From: Saccharina japonica | Lineage: Eukaryota > Sar > Phaeophyceae > Laminariales > Laminariaceae | Assembly (NCBI GenBank): GCA_008828725.1 | Contig: MEHQ01003923.1 | Location: 124,001-188,000 of the forward strand | DNA: 64,000 bases | Direction: 5' to 3' | Shown: piece by piece, positions 21,327-34,130 of the stretch | Position numbering within the stretch: the first letter of the stretch is position 1 | How the letters are laid out: every line of letters starts with the position of its first letter | Translations under genes and position numbers: made by a program | The notes under the pieces: model-generated | What the model was told of the DNA's origin: nothing | The model's input: the letters and a program-made list of their open reading frames with translations, nothing else | Databases searched by the model: none

Positions 21327-24300
21327 CTGCGAGAGAGGTACGGATAAAGCGCATCGTGGGTGTGGGGGTAGGTGCTGTTCTGCTATATTTAACTGCGGTT
21401 ACAACTACAACTGTGCGTTGGCTGACTACAATTCGTCGACTCGTTATGAGTTGGCATTAGTTGGCAATAGTTGGCTAAGTATTACAGTCAGCTGCGTGTG
21501 GTTATATACAGAGTTCTGCGTCCATGTGTATGAATGGCACGCTTGTGGCTAGAGTAAGATTAAAAAAAGAAGTCGTTAAGTTGGCTCACTTCGCCACCCA
21601 ACCACAACTAGTCGGCTTAAGTCGTCACCCGACTACAACTAGTCGGCTTCTATCGGCACCCGACTATAAGTAATAACTTCGCTACCCAACTATTAATAAT
21701 GAGTCCAGCGTTCAACCAAAAAATACCGGGTAGCAGCCTTCCCCACCCGACTAAGAACTAGTTGGGCTTACTTGGCCACCCGACTAAAAACTAGCCGTCA
21801 AGTCCAGCCACATAACAGGCGCCTGCTAGGGTAGCCTGCATGCAGGTGCAGCACCATGTTTTTTCTGAGGGTGGTCACTTGATTATGTTGATTATAGTAT
21901 AGGACCTCTATACCTGCAGTAGCCTGCACACTGTTTTTGGAGGCAAATAAAAGTGCCTCGTACGCGATGAACAATCGCCATGGTCGTAGGGTCGGTCGTT
22001 CTTATCGAGCAACTTTTCCCCAAAATTTCCAATATATGTTAAAAAAAAAAAACCAGTAAAAACAGGATTTCGTTGGAAAGTTTGGAACTTTAACAGAGGG
22101 CAAAATATTTGGAAGGCTTCGCATCCCAATATTTGGAAACTGTTTTTCGAAAATATGGAAACCTAAAAAAAATGCGCGAAAAACAATATTGGAAACTTTG
22201 GAAAGAAGTTGCTCGATAAGAACGACCCTTAGTATATGATGCAAAAATGGTAACACAAATATCACAAGTCCGATGATTATGGGTTAAGGTAAGGAGGCTT
22301 TACTACATCATTCAGAAAACGGTCCAGCCAAAAAAAGGTATACCTCTACCTCTATCGTAGCCCTAACCAATTACGGCATGCCGAATTAAAATGGACCGCC
22401 TTTCAACGGGAACAAAAGGCGAGCGACACGCATCAAAACGACAAAGCAGCACCCCACCACACTCACGCTGGTCTTAAGCTTGCGGCTCTCTGACTGCCCC
22501 AGAGCGTCCAAAGCCGTCGCGCTCTTGATCACTAAGGCCGACAAGGTGTTGCGGTTGCTTCTGCGCCGATGACGGAAAACAAAAGCACAAACAAAAAACA
22601 CAAACAAAAAAATACGAAACGAAACGAAACGAAACGAAAGAGAAAGAGAAAGGAAGGAAGGAAGGAAGGAAGGAAGGAAAGCGCGGTATGGGCGAGAGGT
22701 GGACGTGATCAGTTAACGTCGACAGAGTGTTGCGCTTGCTTCTGCCAAGAGTGCCAATCAAATAAATAAGTAATTAGAACCATGAAAAGGGAAGAGGGAG
22801 AAGCAAACAAAAGGTGTGACATGATCGAGGTGGACGTGACGACAAATAGCGCAGATAGAGTGTTGCGGTTGCTTCAGAATGACGACAATCAACGAAAAAA
22901 AACGAAACCAAACGAGAGAGAAAGAAAGAAAGAAAGACACACCTGTACAAGAAATCGGTCATCGGACCATCATTATCATCATCATCACCACACCACCTTG
23001 GCAAATATAGTGATATTTAGTGAAAACTCTATCAATGTACCACCAGAAAACCTTTTTATATACTGAATACCGGCTACCGGTGTACCAGGTATTCGCTTAC
23101 TCTAGAGCTTTGAGCATTTCCGAGCACTGGGCTGCCGCGGATGCCTGGTTCGACTCCAGCTCTCGCAACGCCGACTCCACCATCTCGCCATCTTCCTCTT
23201 TTCCACATTTGCTGACGGACCAGCCTTCCAGCGATGCCGCCACTGCCGTGTTGGCGAATTGGTTAGTGCGTCAGGGAGGGAGAGAGGGAGGGAGGGAGGG
23301 GGGAAGGGAAGTGGGGAGGGGTTTGAGACGTCGTGCAGGATCTCTACAGTACAGATCCAACTCAGGAAACATATGCTAGATCATGCAGGCTATACGGCTC
23401 CCACCCCGCAACATGATGAGCTAGATCATACAGATCAAACAGCTCATACAGATCATACAGATCATACAGATCAGGAATATATCTTCCCTGAAAGACCTAG
23501 ATCATGAACTATCTGTAGATTGATCTGCCCAAGGCGTGGGTTGCTTGTACTTGCACAGCATCTCTTTTGTGGGCAAGCAAGGTATAATACTAGCAGTTTT
23601 CATGTTTCTGAGGCATTCCGTTATTTAGTAGGGCTGTATACGACTTCACCCAGGCTCGGTCAAAGGCTTTGAAATACTCACATGGTTGACACTAAACCCC
23701 TCAGAACTTTCCCCACATTTTCCGGCCCAAAAATACTCGGAGTTAGAGTGGAATCGTTTTTGCAGTGGTGCAAGGGTTACCAACGCCAATAAACCTAACC
23801 CTAACTCCGATCGCCTGCGAAATTTCTCGGGATGTTCTAGGATGCACTGAAGAGTTAGTGTGGACTACTGCAACCATTTTGTCGAAGGTGGGCCAAAGAC
23901 GCGCGCTAGCTGCCCTTTAGGGGTAGCGTCTAAATTTTTTAAGCTCCTCACTTGATTACAGTATAGAAGCTAAAAATATCACCCCAAAACTGAATTTAGA
24001 GAAACGCCACGTAAAAGTGTAATACCCTAATAACAATCCCAAAGTCTATTAATAGGTACATCACGAACAATATTGTAAAAACAAAACCATGGCATTTCAA
24101 CGAAAAATCACTCAAGGAGCATACCAGTACTAATGAATAGTCGGTTATAAGTATTTGCCCCTATTGCCAGTCATGAGTATTTTCCCCTATTGTCCGTCAT
24201 AAGTATTTGCCTTGTATGGCAGACACGTGCTACCCCCATTGTCAGCCATAAGTATTTGCCGCGTATGGCATAAACGTGCCACCCCCACTGTCAGTCATAA

Positions 24301-27300
24301 GCATTTGCCTTGTATGGCAAAAAACGTGCTACCCCTATTGTCAGCCATACATATTTGCCTCATAAAGAAAAAGCGAGTTATATACCCCTATTATAGCACG
24401 CGTCCAAGTTGCAACACACACACTGCTGCACACTGCTGCGGTTCCGTTCCGTCACCTATGGCGTCGCACTCCGCCTCTGCCGAGCCAATCGCACGCTCAG
24501 CAGCTTTCTTCAGATTGTTCCTGAGACCGTTCACAGCCTTGGCGCCTTCGTCGACCACCACTTTGGCGCGCTTCGCCCCCCCTGCCCCGCCCCGCGCTGC
24601 GGCAGCGGCAGTAGACGCGGTGGGGATGCCACCCTGCCACCCCCCCTTTCCTTTACCCTTGCCCTTACCCTTGCCGCGTGCTCGGGGAGCGGGGAAGGCG
24701 TCTTGAGCCTTGGGTTTGCGTTGATCGGAGGCGTTTATGGGAGAGGGGGCGGGTGTCGGGAGCGTGTACAAGAGAGGGGACGTTATGATTGCATGGCCTA
24801 TACAGGGTAGCGACAAGCGATGAGCTACTAACACAATCTAGAGGCCGGAGGCGTGTACAAGAGACGGGGAGGGGGTGTTAGCGTTTCGTGAGGCCCAGAG
24901 AGAGGGGGGGGGAGTGTATACTAGAAACACACGAAAAAATTAAAGAATGAAAAAAAATGTTTTTGTAATTTAGTCCACAAACCCCCACTGCACTGACTTG
25001 TTTTTCAGTTTGACACCGGGAAGGAAGGAGTGTACGCGTACAGTAGGCCGTTGTCTGTCTTTCTCTAGCACCCCCGGTCAGTAGTATGTGGTATTTAGTA
25101 TGCAGCACTATGTCCCTTATATAAGAAACGTTTTGTATCAAATAGTAATATGCAAGCGGACATTGCATTCAGGTACGGAGTGGCATCATGTACATCATGT
25201 ATGATGAGGAGGCGGAGGAATCTGGGGTGTCGTGTCTTGGGGAAAATCACGTAGGGCAGTTTACAAAAGTATCCATACCTCGGATAGATCATCTGCAGAT
25301 CATCTACAGATCATTTACAGAAAGTCTACAGATCATTCAGATCATTCTCACTTGATGATCTAGAATTTTCCGGGGAGACACATCGCCGATCTGTATGATC
25401 TGTATGATCTGTATGATCTGTATGATCTGTATTATCTAGGACACGTTTCCTGGGTTCGGTGTGTACCGCACATATCCTGCACAGCATCTGAGAACGGAAG
25501 GTTAGGATCTATCTGTAGATGATCTATCTGTAGATGATATATCTGTAGATTCTCTACCTGTAAATGATCTATATGTCCGACGTGTGTACTATTTACAGTT
25601 ACGGATACGCTTACGGTTACCGTTACATACAGTTACAGCTACATTTGGAGTTGCAGTAACAGTGACAGTCACTTTCATAGTTACAGTTACAGTTCCAGAT
25701 ACAGCTAAAATTACAGTCACTGTCATAGTTACAGTTACATTTACCGTTAAAGGTTAGTGTCACGTTTCGAGCTACAGTTACGTGCAGTCACAGGAAAAAT
25801 TGCAGCCAGTCATAGTTACAGTTACAGTTACAGATACCGTTAAAATGAAAGCTACATATTGAGTTACAGTTACAGTTACAGTTATAATTACAGTTGCAGA
25901 TACAGTTATAGTAACAGGTACAGCTCAAATTACAGCTACGTACTGTTACAGGTATAGGTCCTATAGTTACAGTTAGTTGCAGATACAGTTACAGTCACAG
26001 TTACAGTACAGCTTAAATTACGATTACAGGTACAGATACCGTTGCAGCTAAAGTTACATTTCAGGTTACAGTTTCAGTTACAGTTACAGTTGCAGTTACA
26101 GTTCTATTTCGAGATACAGCAGTCACAGCTACTGCTATTAAGACGAGAGACGAGATGCTGTTTCAATACGGCCTGTGCCTGTGCCATGCGCGCGAGGTGA
26201 CAAAAGCTAAAACAAAATCGTAACTTATGTCGAAATTTCCAGGAAAATTCCAGCCGAATTTGAGGTGCGCTCAGCAACGACACTCGTATATACTGTCAGT
26301 AATGTTTTCGCTTTCATCCACCTTGAACGAAGGATTGTTTCCCCACACTATTGCGTACAGTACTCGGTAGTAATCAGCACATCAGCACCCACGATAGTTG
26401 GATATGATTATTATATTATTATTGTTGGCTTTGATCGCTTTGCGGACCCTTCGCGTTCCACTTTTATTTCAGTATACCTTTTTTTGGGTAAGTTAGCCTG
26501 TGGCCACGGGAATCGACCGTGTCAAGTGTTGGATTAGTACGGACAGATGGAGGTACTGGATAGAGAGACCGGCACGGTTTTTAATGTGAAGACAACAACA
26601 ACAACAACAACAATAATATGTTCCGCCGTTATACTAACTGTACCTCCTGATGACATCCTCATTCCGAGAATTTTGTCAGGTGGTCGGGCTTTGGGTTACA
26701 TATAGTTTCGGGTTATCTACACGTATATTCGTAGGGTTTTCGGGTTGTATATTAATATTTTCCCAAACGGTCCATACGGTTGGGGACAGAGTCTAACACA
26801 GCCCTCCGTACCACTTCTACTGCTGCTAATTTTCGTCCTGCCGACTACGCCATATTGTTATGAATAGGTGACTGGGCGAGACACGGAGTATCCCCTTGCA
26901 GGTCTGTCTATTAAGCATGTATGTATGTCCTGGGTGTTACTCACTTTCGTGTAGAATCAAGCGCAGGAGAAAGGTGGCTTATTGGTTCCCAAAGCCGTGA
27001 TTCCATCTGGCCCGGAAGGGTCTCATTGTCCTCCCGTTCTTATAATCACCCCGAACACGACATGCCAGTCCAAGAAATACAAAAACGGACCAATTACTAC
27101 CTATATCGAGGTAATTACTGGACTTCCAAGCCCATACTATTACATCAATGTACTCCTGCAACAGTACGGCTGTGAACTGGCTCAAATTATCAGTCGCCAA
27201 CTAGTTACTCGTAGTTGGCATTGGTTGGCAATAGTTGGCATTAGTTGGCTAGGTATTGCAGTTTAGTTGGGTGCGGAAATTAGCGGATGTTCTGCGTCTC

Positions 27301-27698
27301 CTTACGTATCTTGACTTGGCGCGTTTGTTTGTGAGTGGCATTGTGTTTATCTGTCATGGAGACAACATAGCTAGTTAGTTGGTGGCTCACTTGTTTTGTT
27401 TTTGTCCATCCCATTTGCTATCTTCGCCCTTCTTTTCTCTCTCCCTCTTTGGTCGTAACTCAGATCCGGGGTCACAAAGTCGGCTCTTCTCTTCCCCCCC
27501 GACTACAGTACGCGCCTTGCATTTTTATCGCGAGAAAAATTCAGTACTTTCTTCCCTCGTCGACTCTCGTCGACTAGTCGTGAAGGCATGAGAAGCTAAC
27601 TAACTCACAGAGGTCGACTTGTGCTTATCTGCCATGAAGGACTAAATCCAGTTGGTTGGCTTACTTCTTTCCCACGGCCTAATAGTAAGCAGGCCCCA

Positions 27699-27775
<77 letters not shown>

Positions 27776-30700
27776 CCTACCAGGTAAAAATTCCACTATT
27801 TTTACTATTAATAACCATGTTTGGTCCTGGTTACTACGTTTCCCGGTAACAACAATAACTATTAACCCTGTTGAAACTTCACAAGGGAGGACAAAACAAA
27901 TGCCGGGAAGAAAAAGGACGACCACAGCAGCAACGGCCCCCTTCGTGGCTTAGGGATGATAGGACTTGGTGTCCGAATTACAATGCAAGGAGCCGTGCGG
28001 CATGGGCTAAAACGTTATCCTACCTACCCCTTACAGAACTGAAAAACTTATCCCACACCAATTCCAAGTATTTTGTCCCCAAATGTTAAGGGACCAGTTC
28101 CTAAGGGGTTAAGCTGCTCGTGATACGGTGTACAACACCAATATATGCAATTGTTTGGGTCGCTATACGTATACTTCGAAGTATCTCTTGTATCCCAAAG
28201 GGGTGGGTAGGCGGAATCCGACGCAAGTCGACGAGGGAAGAAAGTGCTGAAATCTTCTCGCGATAAAAATGCAAGGCAAGTACCGTAGTGGGGAGGGGGG
28301 AGAAGAGCCTACTTTGTCACCCCGGATCTGAGGTACGACTAAAGGGGGAGAGAGAAAAGAAGGGCGAAGATAATAAATGGGATGGACAAAAAAAAGGGGG
28401 GGGGTGAATAAGCCGTCAGGTGAATAGGGTCAAGGGAAGGTTGCACCTATGTGTCATATTTGTCGCTGAGGCTCTCCACTCACTTGAGGAGCTTTACATC
28501 TATAACCCTAACAGCTGATTTTGAGAGAGACAGAGAGATGAAAACACTACACTTTTTATGCTCGATGTCCAATCCCGAGCCCTGCAATACACACACGACG
28601 AATAATATTAGCTTCTTCTTCTTCTTTATGCGGCCGAAAAGCGCATGGTAGATCTCTGTCCCCATCCTTATAGGCAAGAATTTAATGAAAATCCTTGCCC
28701 CTTCAGACGCGCGTTGACGATGATCTCTCGATCTTCGTCGGGCTAGCCTTCCCACACGACTGTGTATTAACTGTGAAACGATAAACAACTACTGTAACTG
28801 CTGCAACTGCTCAACTGTTCCGACAACAATGGCATGCCTTACGTACTGAGCACTTGTTCAGTACAAAAAAGGTACCAGCACTCAGAAATGCTGCTTCGGC
28901 TAAAAACAGATACGGCTAAAAAAAAAAGTACGGTACGCCTTTCATCGTACAGCAACACTGACACCATCTCGTACTCGCCTGTCCGTTGTCGGATGTGCAC
29001 TCAAAGTTGGTACTGGAAGCGGCTCGGTCTCTGACCAGGCGAAGTCTGGGAGAAGATACGCCTCTCTGTGGGTACGGGATATTCAAATACGTATCACACG
29101 ACGGACAGATCAGATCAATCTACAGATCACACAGATCATGGTCGCGGGTCTAACTCATATCTACAAGTTTCCACGGGTCTGATCTACAGGATTTGAATAA
29201 TCTGCATGTACCCTGTTTCCGTAGCAGCAGTGATCTGCAGAGATTGGTGGTGTTATCATGTGTGAGCCCCGGCTTGTACCGGTATTCGTACATTGCATTC
29301 TGATCTGGTATGACCTAAGTGATCTGTACACCTTTCTACGCGACGACCTGTGGGATATGTTTGGTTTAGTGCATATCACCCAACCCACTGATCTGTAGGA
29401 TATAGGTCAGGCAGATCATGATTTGTCCAACGTGTTAATAGGTTTTAACATTTAATGCGCTAGGCATTGCGCGCGTGATTGGTTGGAGGGCCTGGGATGA
29501 GATTGGAGGGGGGGGGCGGGGGGGGGCGGGCGCGTACTCATTCGTTACTGGCCTTGGTCGTTTGGCCATTGACCACGCATCCCTGTCGAGACGGAGCACC
29601 GTTCCTACTCCTAATAGACACACCTCCAACAACAGTTGGGGCGTTCATTACCTTGTTCCCACATATTACATAGTTTTTATCTTCCTAATCTCATCCCTTT
29701 CCTGCTTCGCCGCCTGTGGCCACCGTCTATCTCCTAGTCGTATAGCGATTGTTTTCTCGCTACTATCTAGTGTACCAAACTTCTCCATGTCACATTCGTC
29801 TATTTTCCTCGTCTCCTTCTCTAACGCATCCCGTTCCTCCTAGTACATTCGCATTCCCCTACTATGTGAGTTCGTGGGATTGGGGGGGGGGGGAGGGGGG
29901 TCGTGGACTTTCGATAGTGGGCGTTCTTTTGCGTGCATCCCACCATATTATAACAACACCGGTGCCAGTTCGTCATGCATTCTCAATACTATAAGCACTA
30001 CCGTACTGCTGCAGCTTGTACACCGCCATATCATATTCGCGACGACAAATATTTAAAAAAAAAACTACAGCACGTCAGTGAGAGGGCTGTGAGTTAGTTA
30101 TTAGTAATTAGTTGGATGTGGCGGAGCAAGCCAACTAACCTGACTTCCCCCCCCCGACTCATCCCATGGTAGGGGCGCATCAGATTTGTCTGAGCTCCTC
30201 ACATGAGGAGCCCAATGTCTTACCCGAAACATGACTTCGGAAACATTCTTTCGCGCAACTCGACCAAACCTTCCAATGCGGTAGTCCAAAAACAAACATA
30301 CCAGCAAAATAATAGTAGCCGGTGGTTACTCACGTGAGGGGCTCAACCGGTCAGAAAACATTTGAGACAAAAAGTGGTACCCCTACCGTGGGATTGATCT
30401 TCTACATGGCTCTTCTGATGACGTTTCTCGCGTACATACTCGTCGGTTTCGACGACGGCGTTTCGGTTTGTTCGATTGCGAAACCCTCGACGACGGCAAG
30501 GAGTGCCTCCGGGCGGACTACACCGTCGAGTGAACACAACCGTTGAACACAAGGCTCTCCAGGATTGCTCCCCCCTAGTATATACTATTGATAACAACAA
30601 AACAACAACAACAAAAACAATCCGGGCCACAATCGCGCTCGCCAGACACAAAACACGCATCATGGAACTCCGCTCATTAGCACACGCAAACTAACTGTAA

Positions 30701-31632
30701 TGCCTACCCAACTAATATCAACTAGTCGGCAGCGTGTAGTCAGCCATTTCACAGCACTAGACTTTTTTGAGTCTACTGAAAGTGAAAGCAAGCCAAACAA
30801 GCGACAGGGGCAATGTTTTACGCTGACAGGATTGGACACAACAGCTAAATAGGAGCAGGATAAACAAGCCTTCCTACCAAACAAGGAACGTCACAAAGTC
30901 GGATAGTCGGCGCCTCGCTTCAGTTATTAGTAACTCTAACACCTCGCCAACTAATCAAGTAGTCGGTGGCTTATAGCCAGCCAGTCCACAGCCGTAAAAA
31001 AATGACAGAAACCCGCCACAAGCCCGAACTGACCAGATCGATCACCTTTTAGAGCATGCGGTATGGTATCCCATGACGTGACCGGGGAGGGAGGCGCATG
31101 ATATAGTTATGGATATCGGATATCGAACGACCACCACGACACCGATAAACGATGAATCCAATCGATAGTGATGGATATATCGGATATCGAACGAAAATCG
31201 ACTTCGATACATTACCGATAAAACGATAAATAAAATCGATACAAAAAAACGATTTCGACATTCTATACTTGGAAAAATATTCGATTTTTTCGTTCAGTAT
31301 CATCAGCAGCAAAAAAAAAGATGGGAGATGTCAGGGGGCGGATGGCAAAACGTACTCGATACGATACAAGGAAAATCGATATTTGGACTCATCGAAAAAA
31401 CCGATACGGTATTCAACACTGGGTATGGTACCAGTACGAGGTAACTCGGTGTATCGAACCTTTCGATGCGATGTCCAACACTATTAATAGTATGATACTC
31501 AGTGCTCACCTGTTTGGTCGTTTTCTTGGACCCTGCATTCCTTGTAGGGACTTTCCTTGAAGGGGCGTTCCTTGCGAGGGGGGCTGCCACTCTGCCGCCC
31601 CCGCGTCTCTGATCGGTCTTGGACAGCGCCAT
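21306..31632 (-). CDS. Unrecognised multi-exon gene (visible exons only; 3' end not found)
   Basis: Exons I can support, in transcript order: 31632-31510 (start), possibly 28581-28484, 24708-24456, 23242-23101, 22557-22467, 21326-21306. From 24708 to 21306 all four junctions agree in phase. The product starts with a basic, Arg/Lys-rich segment. It continues through an Ala/Gly/Lys-rich region, then helical, Glu/Ala/Leu-rich sequence that could form a coiled coil (VESALRELESNQASAAAQ, EMLKAL, LDALGQSESRKLKTS). That pattern is compatible with a nuclear structural or scaffold protein, which is inference only. At least one exon between 28.4 and 24.7 kb and the terminal exon are missing. The gene converges on THO2 and diverges from POLE2. 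Confidence 0.55.
21826..22365. mobile_element. MITE-B-related element with insertion
   Basis: It begins gggtagcctgcatgcaggtg and keeps the family's ctgagggtggtcacttgatt, ggttaaggtaaggag and agccaaaaaaaggtatacct. The centre carries an extra segment of about 200 bp with paired ggaaactttgg/ttgctcgataagaacgac motifs. Confidence 0.5.
22467..22557 (-). CDS. Internal exon with duplicated acceptor side
   Basis: Acceptor gcgcagaag; one base joins the preceding exon, then NRNTLSALVIKSATALDALG and QSESRKLKTS to donor gtgagt. Two decayed copies of its first 20-30 bases lie upstream in the intron (22705-22747 and 22836-22880 on + coordinates). Confidence 0.65.
22705..22880 (-). pseudogene. Two decayed copies of the acceptor side of exon 22557-22467
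   Basis: Read on the - strand, each copy has a gaag acceptor followed by a cgcaacac core, against gaagcaaccgcaacaccttg at the real exon. They would read RNTLST and RNTLSA. Purine-rich gaaag tracts separate the copies, giving a loose tandem of about 135-185 bp. Confidence 0.65.
23101..23242 (-). CDS. Internal exon, helical
   Basis: Acceptor acggcag and donor gtaagc. It reads AASLEGWSVSKCGKEEDGEM, then VESALRELESNQASAAAQCS and EMLKAL. The high Ala/Glu/Leu content suggests a long helix. An in-frame TAA right after the donor would end the protein if the intron is retained. Confidence 0.6.
24145..24362. repeat. ~57-bp tandem array
   Basis: Four to five units of cataagtatttgccttgtat ... cccctattgtcag in the - strand gene's intron. 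Confidence 0.8.
24456..24708 (-). CDS. Internal exon, Lys/Gly/Ala-rich
   Basis: Starts after cccaag and reads AQDAFPAPRARGKGKGKGKG, later AKVVVDEGAKAVNGLRNNLK and AIGSAEAECDAI. Donor gtgacg leaves one base, which pairs with the two-base start of exon 23242-23101. Confidence 0.5.
25265..26135. repeat. GATC-type array followed by degenerate (ACAGTT)n
   Basis: 25265-25580 is rich in gatctgtatgat and ctgtagatgatctat. 25595-26130 is a degenerate hexamer array of acagtt/tacagt with GC-containing variants. No gene is visible from 25.3 to 28.4 kb apart from weak ORFs. Confidence 0.8.
27690..27845. mobile_element. MITE-A-like element with a (CA)n expansion
   Basis: About 34 CA units occupy the position where other MITE-A copies carry a short acacac run. 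The right part (aaaaacctaccagg, ttttactattaataacca, ggtcctggttactacg) is family-like. Confidence 0.55.
28484..28581 (-). CDS. Possible exon of the - strand gene
   Basis: Acceptor gtattgcag and donor gtgagt frame 98 bp reading GSGLDIEHKKCSVFISL ... VRVIDVKLLK. A second good polypyrimidine tract and AG inside it would shorten the exon to 31 bp (VRVIDVKLLK). The two-base end does not fit the next exon found, so another exon must intervene if this one is real. Confidence 0.35.
29525..29800 (-). mobile_element. Long Rep-C element, reverse orientation
   Basis: It matches 57885-58141 over its whole length in reverse orientation. On the element's own strand it runs from gtttggtacactagatagta through ggtggccacaggcggcg to ctccgtctcgacagggatgc and gtacgcg with a C-rich end. 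Non-coding and about 250 bp, it is SINE-like in size, but I see no tRNA promoter boxes. Confidence 0.6.
30435..30529 (+). pseudogene. Fragment resembling a TRP-like multi-pass membrane protein family
   Basis: The frame reads RRFGLFDCETLDDGKECLRA and DYTV up to a gtgaac donor. The FDC..DDG...LRADY pattern resembles, from memory, a segment of large cysteine-rich/TRP-like membrane proteins of stramenopiles and green algae, where it precedes a Pro-Gly membrane helix. No neighbouring exon of that family is visible, so this is probably a stray fragment in an intron of the - strand gene. Confidence 0.35.
31510..31632 (-). CDS. First coding exon of the - strand gene
   Basis: ATG at 31632, 41 codons, MALSKTDQRRGGGRV ... 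SKKTTKQ, then donor gtgagc. It is strongly basic. The ATG is the first in an otherwise closed frame. Confidence 0.6.
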
Positions 31633-31684
31633 GGACGCAATTGGTCAACTATCTCGCGGATGGAGTTCCGATTTGGTGATTTCC

Positions 31685-32040
31685 GATCTGCTTATTTCCG
31701 ATTTGCTGATGAGCGCTCTCCTGATTTCCGGGGTGCTGACAAGCAATCTGCTGATTCCTGATTTGGTGATTTCCGAATAGTTGATTTCCGACTTTCTGAT
31801 TTCCGATCTGCTGATTTATGACCGGCTGAAACCCGATCTGGTTATTTCCGCCCTGACGATGTCCGATCTGCTTATTTCCGATCTGCTGATTTCCGAGTTG
31901 CTGATTTCCGATCTTATGATTTCCGATCTAAAGATGTCTGATCTGATGATGTCCGATCTGCTGGCTTCCGATTTGCTGATTTCCGATCTGCTGATTTCCG
32001 ATCTGCTGATTTCCGATCTATGGAGCTTCGATCGGCAATG
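31685..32040. repeat. ~13-15-bp tandem array (ctgatttccgatct)
   Basis: About 24 units between the divergent start of the - strand gene and POLE2, open in the + frame only because of the period. It may overlap promoter sequence of the - strand gene. Confidence 0.9.
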
Positions 32041-32044
32041 CCTC

Positions 32045-34130
32045 TCCAGCTAAAAAGACGAAGGTAGTGAGATATTGAGAACGAGTGGGAGGCGGCGGAC
32101 AGGAGCAGTGCAGGAGGGGAGGTCTATTATTTTGTGTCTACTACTACTAGTTTGTTCCCTTCCATCGCGAAGCCTGTTTTGCTACCACGTAGATTTCAGG
32201 GGCAATGAGCTACAGTCTACAGTACGCGACAGATGTTAAGAATCTGATAATCAAGAATTTGAGACTGATATTTTTTTGGGGGGGGGGAAGAATGCGATAT
32301 ATTTGTACTGAAATTAGTGTGGAAAACACCCAGTCTTACATAAGAATTTCAGTCTGGCCAAAAATAAGAGTTTCTTAACATATGTCGCGTACTGCAGGGT
32401 GATGCCGTCAAAATCATCACCGCCATCAATATTATCAGGGGAGAACTATTCTGCCGCGGGCCAGGATAGACAACGAAGTATACATGGAATGCGGAGCGAT
32501 GGCTTGCTGAAACCTGGTGATGCCTTCGTAGGGCTGTGAGTTGGCTGACTGCAAGACGTGCCGACTAGCTTTATAGTTGGCATTAGCTGGATAGGTATCG
32601 CAGTTAGTTGCGTGCGTTTTTTTCGGCGTTCTGGGTTTTTTGTATCTGACTGGAGCATTTGTGGCTCGAATGGATTCACAATATTAATAGTTGTGCGCTG
32701 CAGAAAAGACCGGTACTATAGCAATAGCCGTGAAGCCCAGCCAGCACCACAAAAAACAAATACCGGCACGACGTATTAATAGCATTGATGCTTCAGTTCG
32801 GGGGCTTGCCGACAGGCGCCCAGTTATCAGTCAGTGCACAGCGGAATATCGATACGATGTGAGCATATGGGCCTTGAACGTTGTATCATACCAGGTGCTG
32901 GTACGTATTGGTAGTAGGTGCACAATAATGGGCAGGGCAGGGCAGGGCGGCTGCGGGGGGATCGCGTGTGGAGCAAGGAGCAATCAAGGAGCAAGGAAGG
33001 CGCAAGCCCTTCAGAGGATGACTGCACAGTCAGCCCCATATTTCAGCCATAAAGGATGGTTTTGGTGTACTACAGTAGTAGTATGGGGTAGTCAGTCAAG
33101 GCTCAAGGGGCCAAACAAAGCGCGGTCCTACGGGCTATGACCCTCCATCCCTTTTCGGAGGGTCATAGGTCATATAGCCCATAGGCGCGGTCTCCTGCCT
33201 ATGGTACGTATTCATACATATATAGAATGTTTTGTTTTGATGCTCTTGTGTATGCGCCATGCCCTTGTTACTATGCATTCATGCATTCTTCCTTCTGCAT
33301 TCGGTTCTCCATGCGTTTTCGTTCTCTTATTCAATGGCAGGACTTGTACACTGATCGATCGATGTGCACTGCCAGTGTGATATGGTACTCGTTGCCCTCT
33401 CTCTGCGATACAGCAGCAGTACGAGTACGTACGAGTACGAGCGACACTTGACCTCTGAAACCATACGCAGACACCACGTAAATAATTTGAAATGTGTCCG
33501 CAAATATTAGTTACAGCTCTTACATTTCCGAACAGAAAAGTATGATTTTTGTGCTTGGTGATGAAAAGCGAAAATAGCAAACTGGCTTCGAATGCAGTGG
33601 CGTTCGCAGGATCCGTGCTGGGTGCTACGGAGTACACCTGATACGAGTTTTCACGCGAATGGACGTCGGTAGACCCGTGAAATGCGACATGCACATCCTG
33701 CTTGTCTGCTGTATAGGTGACGATTACATTTTCAATGGTACATTTTTCAAAATTCAAACCGTGGAACAGAACATGTACAGTATGCCTCGAACTTCGAATT
33801 GCCCAAACAACAAAAGTCAACCATATACACGCACAGGCAGTGTGGACGCGATACGAACGCACTCACTCTTCAGGACCACGGTGTTTGCTGTATTTTGCAA
33901 GCTGAAACCTCTCCTGTCTGGCGGGGCAAGAGACGGCTGCTACGTAGCTTCCACCACACATGTTTGTCGCAAACGGGGTTTCCACGTACGTTGGCGTTTC
34001 CCAAGTCAACAACCTCGAGTAATCCCACCGCATCTGTAGCAGCAGCGTTCGTCGAACATCGTGTGCGTTGCAGAAAGAGAGACCGAGGAGTGCATCAGGG
34101 GCGCCTCGAATCGGAGCGGATCCAGGAGAC
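32045..34130. other. Intergenic region between the - strand gene and POLE2
   Basis: It contains the TAGTTGGCT-flank element at about 32570-32665, a foldback at 33119-33191 and no supported gene. A 650-bp open frame on the - strand (33212-33862) has no ATG start and ordinary third-position usage. The POLE2 promoter should lie near 33.9-34.1 kb, but no clear TATA-type motif was found. Confidence 0.5.
33119..33191. repeat. Foldback element
   Basis: gcgcggtcctacgggctatg and accctcc pair, with small bulges, with ggagggtcat ... tagcccataggcgcgg, leaving a ten-base loop. It would form a strong hairpin in single-stranded DNA or RNA. Confidence 0.7.

Noticed and set aside
25140..25265. + strand exon-like stretch (SGIMYIMYDEEAEESGVSCL)
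   Set aside because: Suggestive acidic peptide between AG and GT signals, but no partner exons, no family resemblance, and it is embedded in an intron of the opposite-strand gene.
30343..30663. - strand 106-codon ORF opposite the TRP-like fragment
   Set aside because: Its composition is arbitrary and the + strand reading has a recognisable motif; it was also considered as an exon of the - strand gene but has no phase-compatible splice sites.
33212..33862. 650-bp open frame on the - strand with a hydrophobic beginning
   Set aside because: It starts directly after a stop with no ATG near the beginning, has flat third-position composition unlike the real exons, and shows no family signature. 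I would reconsider it if transcribed.
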